Source of the DNA: Chromatiales bacterium
Lineage (GTDB): Bacteria; Pseudomonadota; Gammaproteobacteria; Steroidobacterales; GCA-2729495
DNA: 64,000 bases
NCBI GenBank assembly: GCA_020351875.1
Contig: CP070671.1
Coordinates: 2,720,686 to 2,784,685 of the forward strand
Reading direction: 5' to 3'
Notes under the pieces: generated by a model
The model's input: the letters and a program-made list of their open reading frames with translations, nothing else
Databases searched by the model: none
What the model was told of the DNA's origin: nothing
Part shown: piece by piece, positions 54,710 to 63,985 of the stretch
Numbering within the stretch: position 1 is the first letter of the stretch
Layout: each line of letters starts with the position of its first letter
Translations under genes and position numbers: made by a program

Positions 54710-56199
54710 TGACTGACCGGCTGCGCGCCGTTGCTCTCATTGCCGGCCCGGTGGCGGCGCTGGTGCTCTACCTGCTGCTGCCGGCGAGCTATCTCACGCC
54801 GTCCGGGGAGCTGTTGCCGCTGACCAGTGCCGCCCGGGCGGCCGCCGGTGTGGGCCTGTGGATGGCGATCTGGTGGCTCAGCGAAGCCATCCCGATCTAT
54901 GCCACGGCCCTGTTGCCGTTAGCGATGTTCCCGCTGACCGGCGCGACGACGATGGCTGCAGCGGCCGATGGTTATGCGCATCCGCTGATCTACCTGTTCC
55001 TGGGTGGCTTCATCCTGGCGCTGGCGCTCGAGCGTTGGGGCGTGCACCGTCGCCTGGCGCTTGCCGTGCTCGGCCGGGTTGGCACCGAACCCTCGCGCGT
55101 GATCGGTGCGTTCATGTTGATTGCCGCTTTCATCAGCATGTGGGTCACGAACACCGCCACGACAATCATGCTGTTGCCGGTTGCGACCAGTGTGCTGTCG
55201 CTGACCCAGGTAGAGGGGGGCGACAGCGCGAGGCAGAACAATTTCGCAATCTGCCTGTTACTCGGCATTGCCTATGCGGCGTCTATCGGTGGCATCGGCA
55301 CGATCATCGGTACGGCCCCCAACCTGTTCGTCGTGTCATTTATCCAGGCGCAAACCGGCGTGGAGATCAGCTTTCTGCGCTGGATGGCCGCTGGCGTGCC
55401 GCTGGTCGTCGTGTTCGTTCCGCTGACATGGTGGATGCTCGTGCGCCGCACTTTCAGTCTGCCGGTGGGCACTTTCCGTGGCCTTGCGGAAGAACTGGGG
55501 CGACAGCGTGAGCAACAGGGGCCGATGGACACCGGCGCCCGCCGCACGGTGCTGATCTTCTGCCTGACGGCCTTGGCGTGGGTTACGCGGCCCTTTCTGA
55601 ACGAACTGGCGATTGCGGGCTGGCAGCCCCTGGCCAGGCTTACGGACCCCGGGATCGCGATCCTGGGGGCACTGGCCCTGTTCGTGACACCGGTCAGCCT
55701 GAGAAAGCGGCGGTTCCTGATGGACTGGCAGACGGCGGTCCGGTTGCCCTGGGGTCTGTTGATCCTGTTTGGCGGCGGCCTCAGCCTGGCGGCCGCGCTG
55801 GATGGCAGCGGCTTCAGTGCGTTCCTGGGCAGCCAGGTCAGCGCGCTGGGCATGTTGCCGGAAGTGCTGCTGGTGGGCCTGGTCGTCGCGCTGATGATTT
55901 TCTTGACGGAGCTCACCAGCAACACCGCCACGACTGCCACGCTGATCCCGGTCCTGTTCGCGGTGGCCGCCGGCCTGGGCCTGGATCCCTTCCTGCTCGT
56001 GGTGCCCGCCGGCATTGCCGCGAGCTGCGCGTTCATGCTGCCCGTCGCAACGCCACCCAACGCCATCGTGTTCGGCTCCGGGCGCCTGACCATCGCCCAG
56101 ATGAGCCGGGCGGGCCTGCGGCTGAACGTGCTCGGGATAGTGCTGATCACCGGCCTGGCTTATGCTGTGATCCTCCCGGTGTTAAGGATGACCACATGA
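54709..56199 (+). CDS. SLC13/DASS family sodium:anion symporter
   Basis: A 496-residue polytopic protein with about 12 helices. AIWWLSEAIPIYATALLPLA, MWVTNTATTIMLLPVATSVL and the mirror-image LTSNTATTATLIPVLFAVAA (SNT motif) with FMLPVATPPNAIVFGSG define the divalent-anion/sodium symporter family. Substrates are probably dicarboxylates or sulfate-type anions; the specificity cannot be read from sequence. Its ATG overlaps the fabH stop by one base and its stop overlaps the next gene. Confidence 0.9.
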   Translation: MTDRLRAVALIAGPVAALVLYLLLPASYLTPSGELLPLTSAARAAAGVGLWMAIWWLSEAIPIYATALLPLAMFPLTGATTMAAAADGYAHPLIYLFLGGFILALALERWGVHRRLALAVLGRVGTEPSRVIGAFMLIAAFISMWVTNTATTIMLLPVATSVLSLTQVEGGDSARQNNFAICLLLGIAYAASIGGIGTIIGTAPNLFVVSFIQAQTGVEISFLRWMAAGVPLVVVFVPLTWWMLVRRTFSLPVGTFRGLAEELGRQREQQGPMDTGARRTVLIFCLTALAWVTRPFLNELAIAGWQPLARLTDPGIAILGALALFVTPVSLRKRRFLMDWQTAVRLPWGLLILFGGGLSLAAALDGSGFSAFLGSQVSALGMLPEVLLVGLVVALMIFLTELTSNTATTATLIPVLFAVAAGLGLDPFLLVVPAGIAASCAFMLPVATPPNAIVFGSGRLTIAQMSRAGLRLNVLGIVLITGLAYAVILPVLRMTT

Positions 56200-57146
56200 T
56201 CCGGCGTTTGCTCCAGTGCCTGCTGGCCCCGATCTGCCTGTGGGGCGCGACGGCCCAGGCCGAGGTCTTTATTTTGCCGGCAGGTGAGCAGGTCGTGGGC
56301 GCGGAAGGGCAGGTGGCGGCGGCCTACGAAGACACGCTGACGGACATCGGTCGGCGGCATGGCATAGGCTACGAGGAAATCCGTCGTGCGAACCCCGCCG
56401 TCGATCCGTGGCTGCCCGGGGAAGGCACCGCGGTGGTGTTGCCCACTCGCTTTGTATTGCCGAATGCGCCGCGCCGTGGTGTGGTCGTGAATCTGGCCGA
56501 ATACCGCATGTACTACTACCACAAGGTCGACGGTGTCGCGCGGGTCTCGACCTTTCCGATCAGCATCGGTCGCATGGATTGGAAAACGCCGCTCGGCCGG
56601 GCGGCGATTGTCGCCAAGACGCGCAATCCGGCCTGGTATCCACCGGCTTCGATTCGCGAGGAATATGCGGCCGAAGGCCGCGACCTGCCGAACATCGTGC
56701 CCGCCGGGCCCGACAATCCGTTGGGCGAATATGCCCTCAGGCTCAGCGTGCCGGGTTACCTGATACACGGCACCAACCGTCCGGCTGGCGTGGGTATGCG
56801 GGTCACCCACGGGTGTATTCGCATGTTTCCGGAAGACATCGAATGGTTATTTCCGCAGGTGGGCGTCAAGACCCCGGTGCGGCTGATCAATGAGCCCGTC
56901 AAGCTCGGGTGGTCCGGTGAGTCGCTGCTGCTCGAGGTACACCCGGCACTGGATGAGGACGAGGCCGGCCGTGAAGGCGGCATGACTTTCATTACCGAGC
57001 GCTATGTTGAACTCACGCGGGAGCGACCGGCGACGGTCGACTGGGACCTGGTTGAGCAGGTGTACCAGGAGCAGCGTGGTATCCCGGTCGTGGTGGGGCA
57101 GGCGACAGATGTAGCGCCGGCGGTGGCGGCAAGGCTTGGCGACTAG
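56196..57146 (+). CDS. Secreted L,D-transpeptidase (YkuD/ErfK type)
   Basis: A 316-residue enzyme from ATG 56196, overlapping the symporter stop. A signal peptide (RRLLQCLLAPICLWGATAQA) precedes a LysM-like stretch (LTDIGRRHGIGYEEIRRANP) and the YkuD domain with YLIHGTNRPAGVGMRVTHGC, completed by IRM (catalytic His/Cys). E. coli ErfK-type enzymes attach Lpp to peptidoglycan. An Lpp-like gene lies directly opposite across a terminator, so this enzyme may anchor it. An alternative is 3-3 crosslinking of peptidoglycan. Confidence 0.92.
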   Translation: MIRRLLQCLLAPICLWGATAQAEVFILPAGEQVVGAEGQVAAAYEDTLTDIGRRHGIGYEEIRRANPAVDPWLPGEGTAVVLPTRFVLPNAPRRGVVVNLAEYRMYYYHKVDGVARVSTFPISIGRMDWKTPLGRAAIVAKTRNPAWYPPASIREEYAAEGRDLPNIVPAGPDNPLGEYALRLSVPGYLIHGTNRPAGVGMRVTHGCIRMFPEDIEWLFPQVGVKTPVRLINEPVKLGWSGESLLLEVHPALDEDEAGREGGMTFITERYVELTRERPATVDWDLVEQVYQEQRGIPVVVGQATDVAPAVAARLGD

Positions 57147-57171
57147 CGCCGGTAGTCCGTCACGCGCAGGC

Positions 57172-57206
57172 AAAAAAAAGCCGCGGCAGGTGCCGCGGCT
57201 TTTTTG
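57172..57206. terminator. Bidirectional rho-independent terminator
   Basis: A run of eight A's (57172-57179), a 10-bp G+C-rich inverted repeat (AGCCGCGGCA at 57179-57188 and its complement at 57191-57200), and a run of six T's (57200-57205). It can end transcription from the L,D-transpeptidase gene and, in reverse, from the lipoprotein gene. Confidence 0.92.
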
Positions 57207-57222
57207 TCAGAGGCGCTGGTCC

Positions 57223-57540
57223 TTACTTGGACTGGCTCCGCTGGAACATACGATCAATCTTCTCGTTGGTCGCGTCACAGCAGGACTGGCTCTGGTTGCC
57301 CACGTTCAGGGCCTGGTTGGCAGTGCTCTGCGCACCGGAAGCCATCTGCTTGGCTTCTTTGGCGGTGGCGTTGGCAGCGTCAGCCGTGGAATTGGCCTGG
57401 TTGGCCGTCGCCGACGCGGTCTGAACTTTCGCGTTCAGCTCGTCAACCTGCTTCTGAAGCTCTGAATAGCAGCCACTCAGCATGAATACTGCGAGCGCGA
57501 CAACGCTCCCCCTGACTGCAATCTGCAGTGTCTTATTCAT
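57223..57540 (-). CDS. Lpp/OprI-like outer-membrane lipoprotein
   Basis: A 105-residue lipoprotein from ATG 57540 with a GTGAGGA site. Signal peptide and lipobox LSGC (Cys24). Residues 25-85 are an alanine-rich coiled coil (QANSTADAANATAKEAKQMA) of the alanine-zipper kind seen in OprI. The C-terminus RSQSK ends in Lys105, the residue by which Lpp proteins are linked to meso-diaminopimelate. Cys87-Cys88 is an unusual adjacent pair. Convergent with the L,D-transpeptidase gene. Confidence 0.85.
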   Translation of the reverse strand: MNKTLQIAVRGSVVALAVFMLSGCYSELQKQVDELNAKVQTASATANQANSTADAANATAKEAKQMASGAQSTANQALNVGNQSQSCCDATNEKIDRMFQRSQSK

Positions 57541-57787
57541 CAACAAGTCCTCACTTGAAGTTAAAAATTGCTAGCAAGCAGAGGGAACCTGGAAACGGTT
57601 GTCCTCCCTAGACGGCGCAATGATGGCGTAAACATTGTTAAATCGCAATCAGTGACCTCCACGATAGATGTTGCCGTAGCCGCGTGGTTTGGCACATTGC
57701 CGGTACGGGCGACGGCGCGAGGCAGCGGGGAGGGCCGGCGTTCATTGCCGCGATTTTGGGCCGGCAGGACTTGCAAGCCGGGCGAGT

Positions 57788-57803
57788 CTGTATATGATTA
57801 CAG
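57788..57803 (+). promoter_or_regulatory. LexA-binding SOS box 1
   Basis: CTGTATATGATTACAG, a CTG-N10-CAG palindrome with an A+T-rich core, 28 bases before the lexA start. It closely matches the E. coli SOS consensus. It partly overlaps the most likely lexA promoter zone (TTGCAA at 57772-57777 could be a -35). Confidence 0.93.
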
Positions 57804-57805
57804 TA

Positions 57806-57821
57806 CTGGTTATATAAACAG
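57806..57821 (+). promoter_or_regulatory. LexA-binding SOS box 2
   Basis: CTGGTTATATAAACAG, a second CTG-N10-CAG site two bases after the first and 10 bases before lexA. Tandem SOS boxes also precede E. coli lexA, where they give tight self-repression. Together the two boxes probably control the whole lexA-imuA-imuB-dnaE2 unit. Confidence 0.9.
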
Positions 57822-57831
57822 GTATGCAATC

Positions 57832-58455
57832 ATGGCGGAGCTCACCCCCCGGCAATCCGAGATTCTTGAGCTAATTCAGACATTTATCGACGAAACCGGT
57901 ATGCCGCCCACGCGCGCGGAGATCGCCCGGGAGCTGGGTTTCCGGTCGGCCAACGCGGCGGAAGACCACCTGCGGGCCCTGCAGCGCAAGGGCGTGCTGG
58001 AGCTGATTCCAGGGACTTCCCGGGGCATACAGCTGAAGGATTTTCTGCGTGACCAGTTGGGCCTGCCGCTGGTGGGGCGGGTTGCCGCCGGCAACCCGAT
58101 TCTTGCCGAAGAGCATATCGAGGGGCGATACCGCATCGATACCTCGCTGTTCCATCCCCGTCCGCATTTCCTGCTGCGCGTGCAGGGCATGAGCATGCGC
58201 AATGCCGGCATCCTGGATGGTGACCTGGTCGCGGTGCACCGCACGCCCGAGGTTCGCAACGGTCAGATCATCGTCGCGCGCCTGGAAGACGAGGTCACGG
58301 TCAAGCGCTATCGCCAGAATGATCAGCATGTTTGCTGGCTGCTGCCCGAAAACGACGAGTTCGAGCCCATCAAGGTGGATCTGCGCGAGCAGCCGATGAT
58401 GATCGAAGGCGTCGTGGTGGGCCTGTTGCGCAACGGAATGCCGATGCTGAACTGA
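57832..58455 (+). CDS. lexA: SOS response repressor LexA
   Basis: A 207-residue repressor from ATG 57832. The winged-helix domain is [18 protein letters not shown] through [14 protein letters not shown]. The self-cleavage bond is Ala86-Gly87 in [17 protein letters not shown], and the protease dyad is Ser121 (GMSMR) and Lys158 (VTVKRY), all matching E. coli LexA (84-85, 119, 156). RecA filaments trigger cleavage. The mutasome genes follow closely, as with Pseudomonas lexA2-type clusters. Confidence 0.97.
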   Translation: MAELTPRQSEILELIQTFIDETGMPPTRAEIARELGFRSANAAEDHLRALQRKGVLELIPGTSRGIQLKDFLRDQLGLPLVGRVAAGNPILAEEHIEGRYRIDTSLFHPRPHFLLRVQGMSMRNAGILDGDLVAVHRTPEVRNGQIIVARLEDEVTVKRYRQNDQHVCWLLPENDEFEPIKVDLREQPMMIEGVVVGLLRNGMPMLN

Positions 58456-58480
58456 TTCTTCCCGACATTCAGAACAAGAA

Positions 58481-59113
58481 ATGTCGTCAAGGCATCGTCT
58501 CCAGTCCCTGCTCCGGCACCCGCGCATCTGGCGGGCCGGTTCCCGGCCCCGGCCGTTTCGCCAGGCGCTGGGCACCGGTTACCAGGCACTGGACCGGGCG
58601 CTGGCCGGTGGCTGGCCTGCTGCCAGTCTCAATGAACTGTGCGTCGACACCTGGGGCATCGGCGAATTTCGGCTGCTGCTCCCGGCGCTGCGCACGTTGA
58701 CGGCGTGTTCCGGCGCCGGGGAGGCACGCTGGACCACGCTGGTGAATCCGCCTTACCTGCCGTATGCGCCCGCCCTGGTGGGCGCAGGTATCGGGCTGTC
58801 ACGCCTGCTGGTGATCCGCTGCACCCGGCAGCGTGACGTTTACTGGGCGATGGAGCAGGCGTTGCATTCCGGTCACTGTGCCGCGATGCTGGGCTGGTGT
58901 GAGGCGGCTGACCCTCGCTGTCTGCGTCGTTTGCAGCTGGCGGCCGAGGCGAGTCGTGCATGGGCGGTGTTGTTCCGACCGGCGCGTTTCCGGCACCAGC
59001 ATTCCCCCGCCGCGCTGCGCATGCATCTGCGCCCGGCGCAGGGTCGCGGCATCAGCGTGAATATCTTCAAGTACCGGGGCGGATGTCCCCGTCACCTGGT
59101 CCTGCATGCCTGA
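58481..59113 (+). CDS. imuA: Translesion DNA synthesis-associated protein ImuA
   Basis: A 210-residue RecA/SulA-like protein. LGTGYQALDRALAGGWPAAS is the conserved N-terminal part; TLVNPPYLPYAPALVGAGIG and LLVIRCTRQRDVYWAMEQAL follow. ImuA is a part of the ImuA-ImuB-DnaE2 mutasome that replicates past lesions. It lies 25 bases after lexA and is not preceded by its own SOS box, so it is probably read from the lexA promoter. Confidence 0.9.
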   Translation: MSSRHRLQSLLRHPRIWRAGSRPRPFRQALGTGYQALDRALAGGWPAASLNELCVDTWGIGEFRLLLPALRTLTACSGAGEARWTTLVNPPYLPYAPALVGAGIGLSRLLVIRCTRQRDVYWAMEQALHSGHCAAMLGWCEAADPRCLRRLQLAAEASRAWAVLFRPARFRHQHSPAALRMHLRPAQGRGISVNIFKYRGGCPRHLVLHA

Positions 59114-59124
59114 GCGGTTTGCCC

Positions 59125-60687
59125 ATGGCGCGCGCACCCCGGCAACCTGGTTTATTCGAGGCCGATTCGCCACCTTTGGCAGCAGCCACGCCGCTGCGCG
59201 CACTGGACTGCGAGTCCCCGGCAGCCCGCCACGCCGGGCGGCGCTTGTGGCTTGGCCTGTATTTTCCGGACCTGCCACTGGCCGCATTGCCGGGCGATGG
59301 TCTTCAGCCCCGGGCCATATTGAGCCAGGTCGGCCGGCAGGCACGGGTGCATTGCTGTGATCTGACCGCCAGCCGTCACGGGGTGCGTCCCGGGTTGCCG
59401 GCCAACGCTGCGCTGGCGCTATTACCGGAACTCGAATTGTTACCGCGCGATTTGCAGCGTGAGCACCGCTTGTTATCAAAACTGGCCGATCTCGCAACGG
59501 TTTTCACTCCCTGTGTCAGCATCGTCAGGTCGGCAACTTTAGTACTGGAGATCGGTGGCAGCCTGCGGTTGTTCGGCGATGCCGACCAGTTGCGCGCACT
59601 GATCCTGCAGTCACTGCGCGCGCGAGGCCATGCGGTCGAAACCGCGGTTGCCCCGACGGCCCGCGCTGCCGGCTGGCTGGCCTGCGCGCAGACCGGGGCG
59701 CGGGTCCTGGACCGGGCCATGCTTGCCGGTCAGCTCGGGGTATTGCCAATCGCCGGGTTGCCGTGGCCCGAAGCGCGGCGGCGCACCTTGCGGGAGATGG
59801 GTGTTGAGACTTTATCGGACTGTGTGCGCCTGCCCCGGGACGGCCTGGCCCGCCGGCTCGGCGCCAGGCTGCTCGAAGAGCTGGACCAGGCTTACGCTCG
59901 CCGTCCGGAGGCACTGGACTGGTATCGGCCCGAGCAGCACTTTCACGACCGTGTGGAACTGGAGCAGGAGAGCGCAGATACCCGGCAGCTGATCGCTGCG
60001 CTGGACATCCTGGTAGATCGCCTGGTCACGCAAATGCGGTCGCGCCAGCGCAGCGTGCACCGGGTCTGGCTGCACTGCGAGCATCGAGACGGACCGGCCA
60101 CGCGCATTCGCATCGGTTTACTGCGGGCCACGGCCGAGCCCGCCCGCTTGCGAGAGCTGGGGCGGGTGCAGCTGGCTGCCGCGACCGTGCCGGCGCCGGT
60201 GACAGCGGTCAGTCTGCAGGCCGCTCTCGACGCGACACTGACGCCCTTGCCTGGTGACTTGCTGAACAGCGAGGTGACCACGGCAGAGGATGCCCTGGCC
60301 TTTGTCGAACGCCTGCGCGCGCGACTGGGTGCAGAGTCGGTGCACGGTTTACAAACCCGTGCAGAATATCGCCCGGAGCGTGCGTGGCAGGCGGTTCGAG
60401 AACCGGGCGTCGCGCCCGGTAGCGGCGAGGCGTCCATGCCGGCAGCCGGCCAGCGACCACTGTGGATGCTGCCCGTGCCAATCAGGTTACGTGAAGCGCA
60501 AGGTCGGCCGGTATTTCAGGGTGCCCTGCAGATTTCCCGTGGCCCGGAGCGTATTGAAACGGGTTGGTGGGACGGTGGCGATGTTCGTCGTGACTACTAC
60601 GTGGCGCAGAATCAACGCGGCGTGCAGTTGTGGATCTACCGCGACCTGCGTGAGACGCGCTGGTATCTGCATGGCCTCTTTGGATGA
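59125..60687 (+). CDS. imuB: Y-family polymerase-like protein ImuB
   Basis: A 520-residue inactive Y-family protein from ATG 59125. The N-terminal active-site motif (normally HIDMDxFYAxVE) is replaced by [15 protein letters not shown], so it cannot polymerise DNA; it scaffolds the mutasome. The helix-hairpin-helix region ([20 protein letters not shown]) is present. QPGLF (7-11) and QRPLW (443-447) resemble sliding-clamp-binding motifs. It ends with the family-typical [11 protein letters not shown]. dnaE2 overlaps by 17 bases. Confidence 0.93.
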   Translation: MARAPRQPGLFEADSPPLAAATPLRALDCESPAARHAGRRLWLGLYFPDLPLAALPGDGLQPRAILSQVGRQARVHCCDLTASRHGVRPGLPANAALALLPELELLPRDLQREHRLLSKLADLATVFTPCVSIVRSATLVLEIGGSLRLFGDADQLRALILQSLRARGHAVETAVAPTARAAGWLACAQTGARVLDRAMLAGQLGVLPIAGLPWPEARRRTLREMGVETLSDCVRLPRDGLARRLGARLLEELDQAYARRPEALDWYRPEQHFHDRVELEQESADTRQLIAALDILVDRLVTQMRSRQRSVHRVWLHCEHRDGPATRIRIGLLRATAEPARLRELGRVQLAAATVPAPVTAVSLQAALDATLTPLPGDLLNSEVTTAEDALAFVERLRARLGAESVHGLQTRAEYRPERAWQAVREPGVAPGSGEASMPAAGQRPLWMLPVPIRLREAQGRPVFQGALQISRGPERIETGWWDGGDVRRDYYVAQNQRGVQLWIYRDLRETRWYLHGLFG

Positions 60688-63600
60688 GCACATGCAGATG
60701 AGTGCCGGTTCGTTACCCGGCTATGCAGAGCTTCACTGCATCAGCAACTTCAGCTTCCTGCGCGGCGCATCGCATCCGGAAGAACTCTGCCAGCGTGCCG
60801 CCGAACTGGGCTATCGCGCGCTGGCCCTGACCGACGAGTGTTCTGTTGCCGGCGTCGTGCGCGCCCACCTGGCCGCACGTGAATTACCGCTCAAGCTGAT
60901 GATCGGCAGCGAGTTCGAGCTGGACGACGGGTTGCGCTGCGTGTTGCTGGCAGTTGACCGCCAGGGTTACGGGCAACTCTGCGCACTCATTACACGTGCC
61001 CGCCGCGCGGCACCGAAAGGTGACTATCGGCTGGCGCGGGAAGCCCTGTACGAAGGCCTGGAACACTGCCTGGCTATCTGGTTGCCCGGTGGCGAAGCAT
61101 CGTTGGCAGACGCCCACTGGGTTGCCCGGCATTTTCCCCGTCGCAGCTGGCTCGGTGTTGAACTGCTGGCAGGCCCGGACGATGCGGAGCGCCTGCGGCA
61201 GTTGCTGCAGTTGTCCGCCGCGGCCAGGCTGCCGGCTGTGGCGGCGGGCGGCGTGCACATGCACCGGCGGGGTCGCCGGGCCCTGCAGGATGCGTTGACG
61301 GCCGTGCGCTTGCGTATGACGGTGGAGCAGGCCAGCGGTTATCTCTATCCGAACGGCGAGCGCCACCTGCGCACGCGCGCCGCGCTGGCCAGTATCTATC
61401 CGCCCGAACTGCTGGCAGCCACGCTGGAAATTGCCGGTCGCGTGAATTTCTCCCTGGAAGAGCTGCGTTACGAATACCCGCGGGAACTGGTACCCGGCAA
61501 CGAGACACCCGCCAGTCACCTGCGCCGGCTCACGATGGACGGTGCGCGGCACCGCTGGCCGGCTGGCACGCCTGCACACGTGCAACGCATGATTGACCAC
61601 GAGCTGGCGCTGATCGAGGAGCTGCGCTACGAGGCCTATTTCCTGACGGTGCACGATATCGTCTGCTTTGCCCGCGAGCGCGGCATCCTGTGCCAGGGTC
61701 GCGGCTCGGCGGCGAATTCAGCGGTGTGCTTCTGTCTCGGGATCACCGCAGTGGACCCGGCACGCATGTCCATGCTGGTGGAGCGTTTCATCTCCAGGGA
61801 ACGCAACGAGCCGCCGGATATCGATGTGGATTTCGAGCACGAGCGGCGCGAAGAGGTCATTCAGTACATCTACCGGAAATATGGTCGGGAACGCGCCGCA
61901 CTGACCGCCACGGTCATTAGCTACTGCCCGCGCAGTGCGTTGCGGGACTTCGGCAAGGCCCTGGGGCTGGCGGACTTGCAGGTGGACCGCATGGCCCGGG
62001 CCATGCAGTGGTGGGATGGCAAGGCCGTGCATCCCGACCGGGTTCGCGAAGCGGGGCTCGACCCGGAGCGGCCGGTGCTGCGCCGGCTGCTCCGGCTGGT
62101 GACAGAGCTGATTGGCTTTCCACGCCACCTGTCGCAACACGTGGGCGGTTTCGTGATTTCCGCAGGGGCACTGTCGCAACTGGTGCCGGTAGAAAACGCG
62201 GCGATGCCGGAGCGCACCGTGATCCAGTGGGACAAGGACGACCTCGACGCGCTGGGCCTGTTGAAAGTGGACGTGCTGGGTCTCGGCATGCTGAGCGCGA
62301 TTCGTCGGTGTTTTGAACTGCTGAAGACGCATCGTGGCCGGGACCTGGGCCTTGCCAGCGTTCCCGCAGAGGACCCGGCCGTGTACGACATGATCTGTCG
62401 CGCCGACACCATGGGGGTGTTCCAGATCGAATCGCGTGCCCAGATGTCCATGCTGCCGCGATTGCGCCCGCGCTCTTACTACGACCTGGTGATCGAGGTG
62501 GCGATCATTCGCCCGGGGCCAATCCAGGGTGACATGGTGCACCCGTTCCTGCGCCGGCGTAACGGGCTGGAGCCGGTGAGCTATCCCAGTGACGAGGTAC
62601 GCCAGACCCTGGAACGCACCCTGGGTGTGCCGATATTCCAGGAGCAGGTGATGCAGCTCGCCGTCGTGGCGGCCGGCTTTACGCCCGGTGAAGCCGACCA
62701 GCTGCGCCGGGCCATGGCCGTATGGCGCAAGCGCGGCAGCCTGGGGCATTTCGAAGATCGCCTGATCGACGGGATGCGCAGTCGCGGTTATTCCGCCGAG
62801 TTTGCCCAGCAAATCTTCAACCAGATCTGTGGCTTCGGCGAGTACGGGTTCCCGGAATCCCACGCGGCGAGTTTCGCGCTGCTGGTCTACGTATCGGCCT
62901 GGCTCAAATGCCATGAACCGGCAGCGTTTACCTGTGCGCTGCTGAACAGCCAGCCCATGGGTTTCTACGCGCCATCCCAGCTGGTGCAGTGTGCGGCGCG
63001 CCACGGTGTCGAGGTGCGCCCGGTAGACGTTTGCCACAGCAACTGGGACTGCACGCTGGAACCTGGCGCTGCGGGCGAACTGGCGTTGCGCCTCGGGCTG
63101 CGCCTGGTCAAGGGGCTGTCTGCCGCGGGTGCGGAGCGCGTGGTCAGCGCGCGGGGCCAGCGGCCCTTCGACAGCGTGCAGGATCTCTTTGAGCGGGCCG
63201 GCCTCGACCAGGGAGACCTGGGCGCGCTGGCGGCCGCCGATGCATTGCGCGGCATCGCCGGGCATCGTCACCGGGCGCGTTGGCAGGTGGCCGGTGCGGA
63301 GCGCCCGTTGCCGTTGCTGGCGGGCACCAGTCCCGTCGAGGGCGTGCCGCTGTTGCGCCGGCCGCGGGAAGGCCAGGAGATTGCCGCCGACTACAACCGC
63401 GTCGGCCTGACCCTGCGCCGTCACCCGCTCGAAGTGCTGCGGCCCGTGCTGTGCCGGCGTGGCATGCTGAGTGCCGCCGACGTGCAGTCGTGTGCCGACG
63501 ATGAACTGGTTTATGCGGCCGGGCTGGTCATCAACCGCCAGCGGCCAGCCAGCGCGGCGGGCGTGGTATTCGTGACCCTGGAAGACGAAACGGGCTACCT

Positions 63601-63784
63601 GAACCTGGTGGTCTGGCGGCGTGTGGCCCGCGTACAGCGAAAGGCATTGCTCGGTGCCTCACTGATGGGCGTGCGGGGTACGGTGCAGCGCGAAGGCGAG
63701 GTGCTGCACCTGGTTGCCCGGGAGCTGGTGGATCACAGCGCCCTGCTGGGGGAACTGCAGGCGCGGAGTCGGGATTTCCATTAA
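60671..63784 (+). CDS. dnaE2: Error-prone DNA polymerase DnaE2
   Basis: A 1037-residue family C polymerase from ATG 60671, the length expected for DnaE2. An N-terminal PHP domain ([20 protein letters not shown]) precedes the catalytic core with Asp385 and Asp387 in [16 protein letters not shown] and Asp534 in [12 protein letters not shown]. The C-terminal OB fold ([20 protein letters not shown]) is present, and the tau-binding tail of DnaE1 is lacking. With ImuA and ImuB it makes the damage-induced mutagenic replicase. Confidence 0.96.
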   Translation: MASLDEHMQMSAGSLPGYAELHCISNFSFLRGASHPEELCQRAAELGYRALALTDECSVAGVVRAHLAARELPLKLMIGSEFELDDGLRCVLLAVDRQGYGQLCALITRARRAAPKGDYRLAREALYEGLEHCLAIWLPGGEASLADAHWVARHFPRRSWLGVELLAGPDDAERLRQLLQLSAAARLPAVAAGGVHMHRRGRRALQDALTAVRLRMTVEQASGYLYPNGERHLRTRAALASIYPPELLAATLEIAGRVNFSLEELRYEYPRELVPGNETPASHLRRLTMDGARHRWPAGTPAHVQRMIDHELALIEELRYEAYFLTVHDIVCFARERGILCQGRGSAANSAVCFCLGITAVDPARMSMLVERFISRERNEPPDIDVDFEHERREEVIQYIYRKYGRERAALTATVISYCPRSALRDFGKALGLADLQVDRMARAMQWWDGKAVHPDRVREAGLDPERPVLRRLLRLVTELIGFPRHLSQHVGGFVISAGALSQLVPVENAAMPERTVIQWDKDDLDALGLLKVDVLGLGMLSAIRRCFELLKTHRGRDLGLASVPAEDPAVYDMICRADTMGVFQIESRAQMSMLPRLRPRSYYDLVIEVAIIRPGPIQGDMVHPFLRRRNGLEPVSYPSDEVRQTLERTLGVPIFQEQVMQLAVVAAGFTPGEADQLRRAMAVWRKRGSLGHFEDRLIDGMRSRGYSAEFAQQIFNQICGFGEYGFPESHAASFALLVYVSAWLKCHEPAAFTCALLNSQPMGFYAPSQLVQCAARHGVEVRPVDVCHSNWDCTLEPGAAGELALRLGLRLVKGLSAAGAERVVSARGQRPFDSVQDLFERAGLDQGDLGALAAADALRGIAGHRHRARWQVAGAERPLPLLAGTSPVEGVPLLRRPREGQEIAADYNRVGLTLRRHPLEVLRPVLCRRGMLSAADVQSCADDELVYAAGLVINRQRPASAAGVVFVTLEDETGYLNLVVWRRVARVQRKALLGASLMGVRGTVQREGEVLHLVARELVDHSALLGELQARSRDFH

Positions 63785-63791
63785 GCAACGT

Positions 63792-63870
63792 GCAGGCTGC
63801 GCGCGGGGAATCTCTTCCCTCCCTCCAGTTTTGTAGTCGGTCGGTAAGAGATTCCCCGCGCACAGCCTGC
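63792..63870. repeat. Long near-perfect inverted repeat downstream of dnaE2
   Basis: Two 25-base arms (63792-63816 and 63846-63870) are complementary with one mismatch, separated by 29 bases. The arms begin GCAGGCTG and end AATCTCTT. No T-run follows, so it is not a classic terminator. The 29-base spacer holds a CCCTCCCTCC run and a direct GTCG-GTCG repeat. Such structures can be transcript-end hairpins, or copies of a short palindromic mobile repeat; only one copy is seen here. Confidence 0.75.
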
Positions 63871-63985
63871 GTGGTGGGCCACACAGGACCGCTCCGTTTT
63901 GCCGGCACCTGCAATTCGGAGGGAGGCGAAACAGGAGGCGACGCACCGATCTTGTCGCCAACGCCAACGTCAGCGGGCGGGCCGG

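Noticed and set aside
61718..63424. 568-codon minus-strand frame antisense to dnaE2
   Set aside because: Shadow of the DnaE2 catalytic core.
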